From contig CAJUBP010000032.1 of the NCBI GenBank assembly GCA_910584585.1, positions 1 through 56,436 on the forward strand: a DNA stretch of 56,436 bases, given 5' to 3'. Below the pieces are notes generated by a model, which did not search any database, was not told the DNA's origin, and worked only from the letters and a program-made list of their open reading frames with translations. How positions within the stretch are numbered: the stretch's first letter is position 1; the number at the start of each line of letters is the position of its first letter. Shown here one piece after another: positions 40,889 through 49,794 of the stretch. The position numbers and the translations under genes were made by a program. The stretch comes from an uncultured Lachnospiraceae bacterium. GTDB lineage: Bacteria; Bacillota; Clostridia; Lachnospirales; Lachnospiraceae.

Positions 40889-41554
40889 ATGATAGAACGA
40901 TTGCGGGCCAGGAACCAGGCGGCGGTTTATCCGGTTACAGAGGAAAGGTTTCGGACTTATGGGCGGATTGTGGAAGGGTATGATTTCCATGAATGGATGG
41001 AATATATGGAAAAAGAGACGCAGATCCCGCCCGAGGGAAATGTGTATCTGGCGTCCGTGAAGGAACTGGAGGACATGAAAATCTTCCAAGCAATCCAAAA
41101 CAGATTGTATGGCGGGATGCCTGTACAGGCCGGATACTGCAATGGAAGAAATACAACCTATAATGGATTTGAGTATCATAAGGGAAGCGAAGTCAATATC
41201 GCAGTGACAGATTTCATGCTTGTGCTGGGGCATACCTGGGATATTCACGATAATACCTATCAGGGGGAAGACGCGGAAGTGTTCTTCGTGGAGAAGGGAA
41301 CGGCAATTGAAATGTACCAGACAACCCTCCATTTATCGCCCTGCAGAGTATGTGACCAGGGATTTAAGGATATCGTTGTGCTTCCCCGGGGAACCAATAC
41401 ACCGCTGCAGGATGCGGGCGAAGGGACGGAAAAGGAAAATCAGCTGCTGCTTATGAAAAATAAGTGGGTGCTGGCCCATCCGGAGCGGGAGCCGCTGATA
41501 CGGCAGGGCGCCTATCCGGGAATGCTGGGGGAAAACCGGGAACTGTTCTACTGA
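40889..41554 (+). CDS. DUF4867 protein, probable sulfoquinovose isomerase (SftI)
   Basis: A 221-residue cupin-like protein of DUF4867, the family that includes the sulfoquinovose-to-sulfofructose isomerase of sulfo-TAL bacteria. Stretches are YGRIVEGYDFHEWMEYMEK, GGMPVQAGYCNGRNTTYNGF, YHKGSEVNIAVTDFMLVLGH with metal-site candidates, and EDAEVFFVEKGTAIEMYQ. It is 6 nt downstream of the reductase gene in the same operon. A terminator-like hairpin follows the stop. Confidence 0.85.
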   Translation: MIERLRARNQAAVYPVTEERFRTYGRIVEGYDFHEWMEYMEKETQIPPEGNVYLASVKELEDMKIFQAIQNRLYGGMPVQAGYCNGRNTTYNGFEYHKGSEVNIAVTDFMLVLGHTWDIHDNTYQGEDAEVFFVEKGTAIEMYQTTLHLSPCRVCDQGFKDIVVLPRGTNTPLQDAGEGTEKENQLLLMKNKWVLAHPEREPLIRQGAYPGMLGENRELFY

Positions 41555-41598
41555 GAAAAGAACGGCAGCCAGCCTGATTGTCATACAGGCATAAAAAA

Positions 41599-41656
41599 GG
41601 CAATATGCAAAGATGGTAAATACTGGACATATTTCATGCATTCTTTGCGTATTGCC
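41599..41656. terminator. Hairpin between the isomerase and transporter genes
   Basis: GGCAATATGCAAAGA pairs with TCTTTGCGTATTGCC (one G-U). AAAAAA precedes the left arm, so it would terminate minus-strand transcription best; on the plus strand it may only attenuate. Confidence 0.55.
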
Positions 41657-41752
41657 TGTTGAAATAAGATATTTCGGATTCATTCTATCACAAACGAAGG
41701 ATTCGAGAAATGGGCAAATGACACAAAGATTTATAGTTTGGGAGGATGAAAT

Positions 41753-43501
41753 ATGGAGCATTTGGTATTTACGCTGGTAACATTTGTATTTTTCACGGCA
41801 TTAGTTGCCGTTATCTCCGCAAAAATTGTAAGCGGGGACGACCAATCTACGGCTAAAGGATACTTTCTGGCGGGAAGCGGCCTTGGGGGCATGTTTATCG
41901 CAGGGTCAATGCTGCTGACCAATCTGTCCGCGGAGAATCTGGTAGGGCTTTCGGGGCAGTCCTATGAGGCAAACATGTCCGGGATGGCGTGGGAGGCCAC
42001 GGCTGTGATTGCCACGATTGTAATGGCGTTTATCTTTCTTCCGCTGTATCTGAAAAAAGGGTATACAACGCTGCCAGAATTTATGGAAGAGCGTTACGGC
42101 GTTGGGGTGCGGAGAATGGTGTCCATCCTGTTTCTGATTGGTTATCTGGTGATTGGCATTCCGGTCTGCCTGTATGCAGGAGCCATTGCCTTTAATCAGA
42201 TTTTTGACCTGGGTTCGATTTTCGGAATCAGTTCCAGGACGGCGCTGACAATCCTGATTGTTCTGGTAGGAATTATCGGAGCGGTGTACGCGGTATGCGG
42301 CGGCATGAAAGCTGTGGCGGTGTCGGATACCATCAACGGCATACTTCTGATTGTGGGATCTGTTATGGTGGTGGTATTTGGGTTTATTGCCCTTGGAAAA
42401 GCCAACGGGGGCGGTTTTACAGCGGGCGTTGCGGATGTTTTGAACAATGCGCCGGAAAAATTAAATGCCGTTGGCGGCAAGACGGACCCGGTGCCCTTTG
42501 CATGTATTTTTACCGGAATGCTTCTGGCCAACCTGTTTTACTGGGGCACGAACCAGGTGCTGATTCAGCGTGCTCTGGGCGCAAAGAACCTGAAAGAAGG
42601 GCAAAAAGGAGTGCTGTTATCCGGTTTCTTAAAGATGCTGGTCCCGTTTCTTCTGGTGCTTCCGGGAGTCATTGCCGCAAGGCTGGTTCCAGGGTTGGAA
42701 AGCAAGGATTTTGCCTATCCGACGCTGGTTGCAAAATCTCTCCCCTGGCCGGTGGTGGGATTGTTTTGCGCGGCATTGTTCGGATCAATTATTTCTACCT
42801 ATAATTCTTTCCTGAACGCAGCGAGCACAGTATTTATGATGGATATCTATAAGCCGATTTTCCGGCCGGATCTTTCCGAGGAAGCTACGGTAAAGCTGGC
42901 GAAAAAAATCGGTTGGGGATTTGCGGCCTTTGCCATTGTATTTACGCCGTTTTTAGATGTGCTGAGCAGCGGATTGTACGACTTTGGGCGGAGCTTTACC
43001 GGATTTTACAATATTCCGATTATCACTATTGTTTTGATTGGCATGTTTTCCAAGAGAGGCTCTACTTTAGGGGCGGTATGCGCTACCATCTGGCATATTT
43101 TCTTTTATTTCGGGTATAAATTCTGGTTCCAGTATATCAATCTTCCGATTACAAAAGCCATATGCGGAATCAACTATATGCATATTTACGCCATTTCGTT
43201 TGTGGTCATGCTGGTGATTATCTTTGTGTGCAGTAAGATTTCGCCCAACCAGAAAGAATTTAACAGCGATTTTACCAGGACGGACGACTACGATATGACT
43301 CCTTGGAAACATAAGAATGCAATCGCAATCTGGCTGGTGTCCTTTTTAGTCTATGAATATTTTATGTTCTCGCCTCTGGGGCTGGCCACCAAAGACAAGA
43401 ACCCGGCGCTGATTCTCTGCGTGACGGCGGCCTTGGCAGTTGAGACAGCAGTATTGGCCTTTCGGGAGAAAAAGAAGCGTGGGGCTGAGGCGGCAAAATA
43501 A
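41753..43501 (+). CDS. SSS family sodium:solute symporter, probable sulfoquinovose transporter
   Basis: A 582-residue membrane protein with about 14 helices. The sodium:solute symporter signature region is seen in GYFLAGSGLGGMFIAGSMLL and LTNLSAENLVGLSGQ, with YGVGVRRMVSILFLIGY and NQVLIQRALGAKNLKEGQKG further on (the latter conserved in SGLT/vSGLT relatives). Substrate is inferred from position inside the sulfoquinovose cluster; it could also import the glycoside sulfoquinovosyl glycerol. ATG after GGGAGGATGAAAT. Its last codons are duplicated downstream. Confidence 0.85.
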   Translation: MEHLVFTLVTFVFFTALVAVISAKIVSGDDQSTAKGYFLAGSGLGGMFIAGSMLLTNLSAENLVGLSGQSYEANMSGMAWEATAVIATIVMAFIFLPLYLKKGYTTLPEFMEERYGVGVRRMVSILFLIGYLVIGIPVCLYAGAIAFNQIFDLGSIFGISSRTALTILIVLVGIIGAVYAVCGGMKAVAVSDTINGILLIVGSVMVVVFGFIALGKANGGGFTAGVADVLNNAPEKLNAVGGKTDPVPFACIFTGMLLANLFYWGTNQVLIQRALGAKNLKEGQKGVLLSGFLKMLVPFLLVLPGVIAARLVPGLESKDFAYPTLVAKSLPWPVVGLFCAALFGSIISTYNSFLNAASTVFMMDIYKPIFRPDLSEEATVKLAKKIGWGFAAFAIVFTPFLDVLSSGLYDFGRSFTGFYNIPIITIVLIGMFSKRGSTLGAVCATIWHIFFYFGYKFWFQYINLPITKAICGINYMHIYAISFVVMLVIIFVCSKISPNQKEFNSDFTRTDDYDMTPWKHKNAIAIWLVSFLVYEYFMFSPLGLATKDKNPALILCVTAALAVETAVLAFREKKKRGAEAAK

Positions 43502-43593
43502 ACGGGCGTTTCAGAGAACAAGTTTGGCAGGAGATATGCGGAATCATTGCGTAAGCTGAAGCGGCAAAATAAGCGGGCGTTTCAGGGAACGGA
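43484..43593 (+). repeat. 70 bp period duplication of the symporter 3' end
   Basis: GCTGAGGCGGCAAAATAAAC then GGGCGTTTCAGAGAACA recurs 70 bp later as GCTGAAGCGGCAAAATAAGC then GGGCGTTTCAGGGAACG, copying the last codons and stop. Confidence 0.8.
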
Positions 43594-43661
43594 TAAGGCG
43601 GATAATAGAAAGGATGGCTGGCGGGCTGCCGGCTGCGTGAAAAGGAACAGGAGGTATGAGA

Positions 43662-45668
43662 ATGAAGGTTCATGTTGGAGACGGAAGGTTTCGGCTGGAA
43701 TATCAGGGGCAGGTAATCTTGGATCACAGCCAGGAATGCCCTATGATATATGTGGGGTTTGGAAAAGAAACGGTGGATATGTACCGGGGCAACTTTAAGA
43801 TTGAAGATTATGTGGAGGAAAGGTATCCTCTGAAGCTAACGGCTGTGCGGGAGACGCAGGGCGGCTGTAAGCTGGAATTTGAGGATAAAATCACAGCGGA
43901 AGTGATGTGTGAAAATGATTTGTGCACGCTCTCTTTTGAACAAAAGGATCAAAGAATCAACCGCTTTTGGCTGCGGGCTGCCGCGGACGCCGGGGAAAAG
44001 TGTTATGGCTGCGGAGAGCAGATGTCATATTTTAATCTGAGGGGGAGGCATTTTCCCATCTGGACCTCTGAGCCGGGCGTGGGCAGGGATAAAACCACCT
44101 ATGTGACCTGGCGGTCCGATGTGGAGAACAAAGCCGGCGGGGATTACTATAATACCAACTTTCCCCAGCCCACCTATGTGTCTGCGAAGCATTATTACCT
44201 GCATGTGGACTCTACGGCATACGCTGATTTTGATTTCAGAAATGAGAAGTTCCACGAACTCCAGATATGGGAAGCGCCAAAATCAATTCGGATTGAGGCA
44301 GCCCAGACCTTTGAATTACTGCTGGAAAAGCTGACGGCGTTTTTCGGAAGGCAGCCGGAGCTTCCAGACTGGGTTTATAACGGGCTGGTAATCGGCGTCC
44401 AGGGCGGCAGTGAACGGTCTTTTGGATTGCTGGATAAGACTTTGGAAAAGGGAATTAAAGTGTCGGGCATCTGGTGCCAGGACTGGGTCGGCAAGCGGGA
44501 GACTTCTTTCGGGAAACGGCTGCAGTGGGACTGGAAATACAACGCTGGCATGTATCCTGATTTGCCGGAAAAAATCAAGGAGATAAAGGCAAAAAATATC
44601 CGTTTCCTGAATTATATCAATCCTTATCTGGTGGAGGATGGCGCTTTGTACCAGGAGGGAAAAGAGAAAGGATATTTTGCGAAAAAGAGCGACGGAAGCG
44701 ATTATCTGGTGGACTTCGGCGAATTCTACTGCGGCGTGGTGGATTTGAGCAACCCCGAGGCTTATGAGTGGTTTAAGAATATAATCAAAACCTATATGCT
44801 GGGCATTGGGGCGGACGGCTGGATGGCTGATTTCGGAGAATATCTGCCCACAGATGACATTGTTCTGTCCAGCGGGATTTCCCCTATGATTGAGCATAAC
44901 CGCTGGCCGGCGCTCTGGGCAAAATGCAATTATGACGCGGTAAAAGAAAGCGGGAAGCTTGGGGAGGCCGTGTATTTCATGCGGGCAGGCGCCGCTGGAA
45001 GCCAGAAATACTGCACATTGCTGTGGGCAGGGGACCAGTCGGTGGATTTTACCATTCATGATGGGCTTGCGTCTGTAATCTGTGCTGCGTTAAGCGCGGG
45101 AATGACGGGATGCGGGCTGACCCACAGCGATATCGGCGGATATACCTCTTTGTTTGGCAACACAAGGACAAAAGAAGTGTTCCTGCGCTGGGCGGAAATG
45201 GCAATGTTTACGCCCTTTATGAGAACCCATGAGGGTAACCGGCCGGACACCAATTTCCAGTATTATGAGGATGAGGACGCCATGGAGCGGCTGGCAAGGC
45301 TTACGGACATTTACACCATGCTGGCCCCTTATACCAGGGATATGGTAAGGGTCAACGCCCAGAGGGGGATTCCGGTGCAGCGTCCCTTGTTTATCCAGTA
45401 TGAGGAAGATGAAAAATCTTATGATATCCAATACGAGTACCTGTTTGGCAGTGAGATGCTGATTGCCCCGGTATACCTGGCAGAGCAGACAGAATGGAAC
45501 TTATATCTTCCGAAGGACCCATGGATTCATCTCTGGACCGGCGAAGAGTACGGGGGCGGAGATGTTACCGTGCCGGCAGAGCTTGGCTTTCCTCCTGCAT
45601 TTTACCGGAAAGGTTCTGCCTATACAGAGATTTTTGAAGCAATCAGAAGAAAATATGGGGTGAAGTAA
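43662..45668 (+). CDS. yihQ: Sulfoquinovosidase (GH31, YihQ-like)
   Basis: A 668-residue GH31 enzyme cleaving alpha-sulfoquinovosides. It is recognisable as YihQ-type by the sulfonate-binding segment QDWVGKRETSFGKRLQWDWK, the nucleophile region GADGWMADFGEYLPTD, the acid/base region LLWAGDQSVDF, and HSDIGGYTSLFGNTRTKE. There is no signal peptide, so it acts on imported sulfoquinovosyl glycerol. The ATG at 43662 is better spaced from AGGAGG than the one at 43656. It abuts the TauE gene. Confidence 0.93.
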   Translation: MKVHVGDGRFRLEYQGQVILDHSQECPMIYVGFGKETVDMYRGNFKIEDYVEERYPLKLTAVRETQGGCKLEFEDKITAEVMCENDLCTLSFEQKDQRINRFWLRAAADAGEKCYGCGEQMSYFNLRGRHFPIWTSEPGVGRDKTTYVTWRSDVENKAGGDYYNTNFPQPTYVSAKHYYLHVDSTAYADFDFRNEKFHELQIWEAPKSIRIEAAQTFELLLEKLTAFFGRQPELPDWVYNGLVIGVQGGSERSFGLLDKTLEKGIKVSGIWCQDWVGKRETSFGKRLQWDWKYNAGMYPDLPEKIKEIKAKNIRFLNYINPYLVEDGALYQEGKEKGYFAKKSDGSDYLVDFGEFYCGVVDLSNPEAYEWFKNIIKTYMLGIGADGWMADFGEYLPTDDIVLSSGISPMIEHNRWPALWAKCNYDAVKESGKLGEAVYFMRAGAAGSQKYCTLLWAGDQSVDFTIHDGLASVICAALSAGMTGCGLTHSDIGGYTSLFGNTRTKEVFLRWAEMAMFTPFMRTHEGNRPDTNFQYYEDEDAMERLARLTDIYTMLAPYTRDMVRVNAQRGIPVQRPLFIQYEEDEKSYDIQYEYLFGSEMLIAPVYLAEQTEWNLYLPKDPWIHLWTGEEYGGGDVTVPAELGFPPAFYRKGSAYTEIFEAIRRKYGVK

Positions 45669-46421
45669 ATGAAGTATCCGCTTTTTTTCCTCATTATTTT
45701 CCTGACCAATATTATTCAGGGGATTACAGGCTTTGCGGGAACCATTCTCGCAATGCCGCCCAGCCTGATGCTGGTGGGTTATAACACGGCCAAGCCCATT
45801 TTAAATGTGCTTGGATTATTGTCCGGCGTATATGTATTGATGACAAACGGAAAACAGGTGGACAAAAAGGAATTGAAGAAGGTGGTTCTTGTGATGGCGG
45901 CTGGCATGGCAGCCGGATTTGGGCTGAAAGCGCTGTTTACCGGAAAAGAAGAAATTCTGTACAAATGCCTGGGAATTTTTGTCATGGGGCTTGCAGTTTC
46001 AGGCCTGCGCTCTTCCTTCCGAACCAGAGAAAAATCAAAGCAGAAGGAGGCGCAGGCGGCAGGAAGCGGCGTCGTCAAGGGATATGCCCTTCTGGTTAGC
46101 TCCGGCATAGTCCACGGAATGTTTGTCTGCGGCGGGCCGTTGCTGATTGGCTATCTGTCCAAGGCCGTGAAAGATAAAGTGAGCTTCCGCGCCACCATAT
46201 CAACTGTGTGGATTATCTTAAATTCCGTGATTTTAATCGATGATATCCGGGCCGGGCTGTGGACCCCTGGCCTGGTGCAGGCACAGCTCATTGCGGTTCC
46301 CTTTATGATTGCGGGCATGGCTCTGGGAACCAGGCTCTATCAACGCATGAGCCAGGAACTATTTATGAAAATAACCTATATTCTGCTGTTTATCTCAGGA
46401 ATCAGCCTGCTTGTAAAATAG
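45669..46421 (+). CDS. TauE/SafE family sulfonate exporter
   Basis: A 250-residue membrane protein with about eight helices in two halves (NIIQGITGFAGTILAMPPSL; SSGIVHGMFVCGGPLLIGYL), typical of TauE/SafE exporters. In sulfoquinovose loci this family is thought to export the C3-sulfonate end product (DHPS or sulfolactate). The ATG directly follows the sulfoquinovosidase TAA, so translation is coupled. Confidence 0.88.
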   Translation: MKYPLFFLIIFLTNIIQGITGFAGTILAMPPSLMLVGYNTAKPILNVLGLLSGVYVLMTNGKQVDKKELKKVVLVMAAGMAAGFGLKALFTGKEEILYKCLGIFVMGLAVSGLRSSFRTREKSKQKEAQAAGSGVVKGYALLVSSGIVHGMFVCGGPLLIGYLSKAVKDKVSFRATISTVWIILNSVILIDDIRAGLWTPGLVQAQLIAVPFMIAGMALGTRLYQRMSQELFMKITYILLFISGISLLVK

Positions 46422-46432
46422 TGCTTTGATGT

Positions 46433-46487
46433 ATAGGAATTGCCGGATTGCGCAGTTTGCGGGTGAAAGGGTTCCTGTATATCTACA
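46433..46487. repeat. Decayed copy of the structured element
   Basis: GATGTATAGGAA, then TTGCCGGATTGCG, then CAGTTTGCGGGTGAAAGGG, then TTCCTGTATA, in the same order as the intact elements (GATACACAGGAA ... CAGTTTGCGTG ... TTCCGTCCGTA) but collapsed to 55 bp. It sits just 12 bp before intact element 3. Confidence 0.55.
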
Positions 46488-46498
46488 GCGGACATTTG

Positions 46499-46701
46499 AT
46501 ATTTCGATACACAGGAAAGGCAGGATGCCCATTTGCCTAAGCAAACCATTCATGGGCGTCCTTAGTGGAGGCAAAATCCACTGCTTACGTAGACTTAGGA
46601 AGGAAGGCTTTCCTGACTTCCTTAGCCGGAGTTAGCGGTTAGTTTGCCGGAACGTTGCCCAGTTTGCGTGGCAAAGGGGCATCCTGCCTTTCCGTCCGTA
46701 C
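46499..46701. repeat. Structured element 3 (long form)
   Basis: Same flanks and core as element 1. The closing stem pairs 46514-46537 with 46670-46693 (24 bp, one A-G mismatch) with a sequence (AGGCAGGATGCCCATTTGCC) unrelated to the other copies. The core hairpin AGTGGA/TCCACT is perfect here where element 1 has one mismatch. The crossing pairings GCAAAC/GTTTGC and TGGGC/GCCCA are kept. It lies between the TauE and FucI-like genes. Confidence 0.85.
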
Positions 46702-46775
46702 TCCAATATGAAACGTTTGCTCTAGTGAATTTTCCTGCGAATCAGCAAAGATTAAGAAAAAGGATGGGATGAAAA

Positions 46776-48116
46776 ATGAAAGAATTTCAGATAGCGTATC
46801 TTCCGATTGGGGTTCCTACCTTTCATCTGGAAAGCGCGCAGACAGAATTTGAAAAATCAGTAAAACTTATTTCCGGGATAACGGAAGATGGAAAATACCC
46901 GGAGAAGATGCTTTTGTCTATTGAGGACTTGAACCAGTTTCTGGAGGAAATTTCTCCTGACGCTGTGATTGTCCAGAATATTACTTTTGCGAATTCAGCA
47001 TATATCAGTGAAGCGTTAAAGCGGTTTGACTGCCCCCTTCTTTTGTGGACCTTGCGGGAACCTGTCATTGACGGCGGCCGTTTGCGCCTGAATTCCCTGA
47101 CAGGGGCCTATTCGGCGGCAAATGCGCTGATGCATGTCCGGGGCGGGAATTTTGAATATATTTTCGGCGCGCCAGAAGAGGAAACTGTAAAGAAAAAGAT
47201 TGAGGCGTTCACAAAAGCCGCGAAGCTGAAAAAATCATTGAGGGAATTGAAGCTGGCGGCTATTGGCCACACGCCCCAGGGATTTGGATTCGGCAGGGCA
47301 ATGGATATTGATATGCTCAAAAGCTTCGGCGTGACCCTGGAATCTGTGGAGGCCAGAGAGCTGATTCAGAAGGCAAAATCTTATCAGCCAGAAGAGTGCG
47401 CTTCCTATCTGGAGGAGTTAAAGGCCGTATCTTCGGGGCTTGAGGCAATGCCAGAACAGAATCAGAATGATTTTGCAAGATTGTACAGAGCTTACCGGGA
47501 GTATGTGGAAGAACATCACATAGGGGCGCTGTCTTCCCGCTGCTGGCCGGATTTCTTTACGGAATTCGGCACACCGGTCTGCAGTGTGCTGGCAATGCTC
47601 AATGATATGGGGGTAGCCGCAAGCTGCGAATCGGACGTATACGGCGCGCTGTCTATGTACCTGGGGATGGAGCTGACCAGACAGGCTGTGTTCTTCGGGG
47701 ATCCGGTCTCTATGGATGAACAGGAGAATACCATTACATTCTGGCATTGCGGAACGGCTGCCTGCTCCCTGGCGCATCCCGATACCGGAGCGCGGATTGG
47801 CGTGCATCCCAACCGGAAGATTGGGCCGGTGATGGATTTTGGCTGCAAGGCCTGTGAAAAGGTTACCGTATTCCGAATCGGGAAACGGGCAGATGGAAAC
47901 TTCCGGTTCTTTTTGGCCTCGGGGGAAGCTTTAGACAAGCCAAAGCAGTTCTGCGGAACATCCGTGGTGGTAAAAACCAGGAATTCCGCCCAGGAGATTG
48001 TGAACAAAAGTGTTCTGGATGGATGGGAACCCCATTTTATCGTTATTTACGGTGATGTGGCAGAAGAACTTAAGATTCTGGGGCATATGCTCGGTATGGA
48101 AGTTTGTGAATATTAG
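46776..48116 (+). CDS. L-fucose isomerase-like C-terminal domain protein
   Basis: A 446-residue FucI/AraA-superfamily protein: N-terminal domain with FQIAYLPIGVPTFH, a central ISPDAVIVQNITFANSAYIS, and a C-terminal sugar-isomerase-like domain with SSRCWPDFFTEFGTPVCSVL and ITFWHCGTAACSLAHPD. The family includes ketol isomerases, but catalytic residues cannot be assigned by eye. Its place after the sulfoquinovose operon suggests a sugar-isomerase role on a sulfosugar or companion sugar; this is inference. The last 15 codons are duplicated after the stop. Confidence 0.72.
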   Translation: MKEFQIAYLPIGVPTFHLESAQTEFEKSVKLISGITEDGKYPEKMLLSIEDLNQFLEEISPDAVIVQNITFANSAYISEALKRFDCPLLLWTLREPVIDGGRLRLNSLTGAYSAANALMHVRGGNFEYIFGAPEEETVKKKIEAFTKAAKLKKSLRELKLAAIGHTPQGFGFGRAMDIDMLKSFGVTLESVEARELIQKAKSYQPEECASYLEELKAVSSGLEAMPEQNQNDFARLYRAYREYVEEHHIGALSSRCWPDFFTEFGTPVCSVLAMLNDMGVAASCESDVYGALSMYLGMELTRQAVFFGDPVSMDEQENTITFWHCGTAACSLAHPDTGARIGVHPNRKIGPVMDFGCKACEKVTVFRIGKRADGNFRFFLASGEALDKPKQFCGTSVVVKTRNSAQEIVNKSVLDGWEPHFIVIYGDVAEELKILGHMLGMEVCEY

Positions 48117-48160
48117 AATTCTGGAACATATGCTCAGCATGGAAGTTTGTGAATATTAAG
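48065..48160 (+). repeat. 45 bp duplication of the FucI-like gene end
   Basis: The end of the gene (ILGHMLGMEVCEY-stop) is followed at once by a second diverged copy (ILEHMLSMEVCEY-stop). Confidence 0.85.
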
Positions 48161-48259
48161 ATTTCTTCACAAAAGTAGGCAAATCTATTGTATAATAAAC
48201 GGGTAATGCATGAGACAAAGGCTTCATAGATGATACGATAGAATAGGAAATGGTGAGCT

Positions 48260-49504
48260 ATGGGAAGAACAGGAATGAATCTTGAGAATGTGAAGATGAG
48301 AAACCGCTCTGTGATTCTGTCATTGCTAAACAGCCAGGGAGCGATGTCCAGAAAAGACATCGCGAAACTGGTGGGGCTGACTCCGGCGGCAGTCACCCTG
48401 TTGTGCACAGAGATGATGGAAGAAGGAAAGATTGTGGAAAAGGGAGAGGTGCAGGAAGAAAGAAGAGCCGGGCGCAAGAAAGTCCTTGTTGATATCAATG
48501 AGGAATATAAATGCGTGATAGCGGTAAGTGTGGAGACTTCTTTTACCTGGATTACCATCACAAATATCCGCGGCATAGAACTGGCCCATAAAAGGATTCG
48601 GACAAATATCCAGATGAACCCAGAAGAGTATTTAAGCGAGATAGCCAAGGAAAGCAAGGTTCTGCTCTGGGAAAACCATAGAAGCCAGGAAGAGATTCTT
48701 GGGCTTGGAATATGCGTCCCGGGAATCGTGGACAGAAAGCAGGGGCTCAGCCTGCATGCTTACGGAATCTGGAAAGAAAAAGTCCCTGTTCAGAGCATTA
48801 TGGAGGAACTGATGCATTGCCCTGTGATCGTGGAGAACAATGTAAAGGCTTTTGCGGAAGGGGAGCTGACATACGGTCTGGGAAAAACAGATAAAGACCT
48901 TCTGTTTGTCAAATGGGGGCCGGGCGTTGGCTCCGCGATTGTCATCAATAACAGGATTTATGAGGGGAGAGAAAACAGGGCCGCCGAAATTGGCCACTAT
49001 ATCATTGAGCCTGACGGAATTCAGTGCCGGTGCGGACGAAGAGGGTGTCTTGAGACAAGGGTTTCCACGAAAGCCATTGTGGATAAAATTAAATCTGCTT
49101 TTTCAGAGGAAAATACCCCTTATCTATATCGGGCGCTGGAAGGCGACGGCAGCAGGATTACAGAAGATTTGTTTATTCAATGGGTTCAAGAATGCACAGA
49201 GGAACATGGCCTGATGCGTGAGCCTGCCCTGAAAGAGATTTTATGCAGCAGTATTGAGCGGATGGCCAGGGCAGTGGTAAATGTTATGACAATCCTTGCG
49301 CCGGATAATACCGTTTTGTACGGCACTATGCTGGAAAATAAAGCAATACGGAATATATTTATGTCTTATTGCAAAAAATATGATGCGGGATATACCGAAG
49401 AATGCATCAAAAAATCAGATCTCAGCGATCGGATTTCCTATATCGGGGCAGCTGCGATTGTTGCCAAGAAATATTTCTTTGAACCGGATCGGGCTATTTC
49501 GTAA
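48260..49504 (+). CDS. ROK family transcriptional regulator
   Basis: A 414-residue ROK repressor (NagC/XylR type). N-terminal winged helix (MSRKDIAKLVGLTPAAVTLL), then the sugar-kinase-like fold with GLGICVPGIVDRKQG, an acidic VENNVKAFAEGEL, and the zinc motif CRCGRRGCLET (about 258). It probably responds to a sugar or sugar phosphate from the neighbouring sulfoquinovose locus. The ATP-binding loop is degenerate, as usual in regulators. A family B hairpin element follows the stop. Confidence 0.85.
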   Translation: MGRTGMNLENVKMRNRSVILSLLNSQGAMSRKDIAKLVGLTPAAVTLLCTEMMEEGKIVEKGEVQEERRAGRKKVLVDINEEYKCVIAVSVETSFTWITITNIRGIELAHKRIRTNIQMNPEEYLSEIAKESKVLLWENHRSQEEILGLGICVPGIVDRKQGLSLHAYGIWKEKVPVQSIMEELMHCPVIVENNVKAFAEGELTYGLGKTDKDLLFVKWGPGVGSAIVINNRIYEGRENRAAEIGHYIIEPDGIQCRCGRRGCLETRVSTKAIVDKIKSAFSEENTPYLYRALEGDGSRITEDLFIQWVQECTEEHGLMREPALKEILCSSIERMARAVVNVMTILAPDNTVLYGTMLENKAIRNIFMSYCKKYDAGYTEECIKKSDLSDRISYIGAAAIVAKKYFFEPDRAIS

Positions 49505-49540
49505 TTGATTGATGCCAGATAAGGAGAATTTTTTTGTGAC

Positions 49541-49656
49541 AAGCATATTGAAATATAATGCCGATAGGCAAAAAAGAGATAAAAAGTCCATGTGGGCGAA
49601 AGAAACGAATCCCCAGATCAGTATGGCAGTACTGTCTGAGGATTCTTCTTTTCTTT
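49541..49656 (+). ncRNA. Candidate three-hairpin small RNA, copy 2 (family B)
   Basis: It matches 16681-16811: TGCC-GATA-GGCA, GTCCA-TG-TGGGC (G-U in place of A-U compared with copy 1) and a terminator hairpin GAATCC/GGATTC with AGA/TCT and CAGTA/TACTG pairs, then TTCTTTTCTTT. The upstream promoter spacing of copy 1 is shortened here. It follows the ROK gene, as copy 1 follows an AraC gene. Confidence 0.5.
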
Positions 49657-49794
49657 CTCCCTGTTGCGGGTATTGGTGAGCAACGAAAAAATTATAACAA
49701 ATCCAGGTTCGTAAAGTTGGGCGAAATTTGCCGCTTCGGAACTGTGGGGAGATAGCTGACAGCTTGTGTGGAAGGAGGAAGCCTTGCAGTCCCG

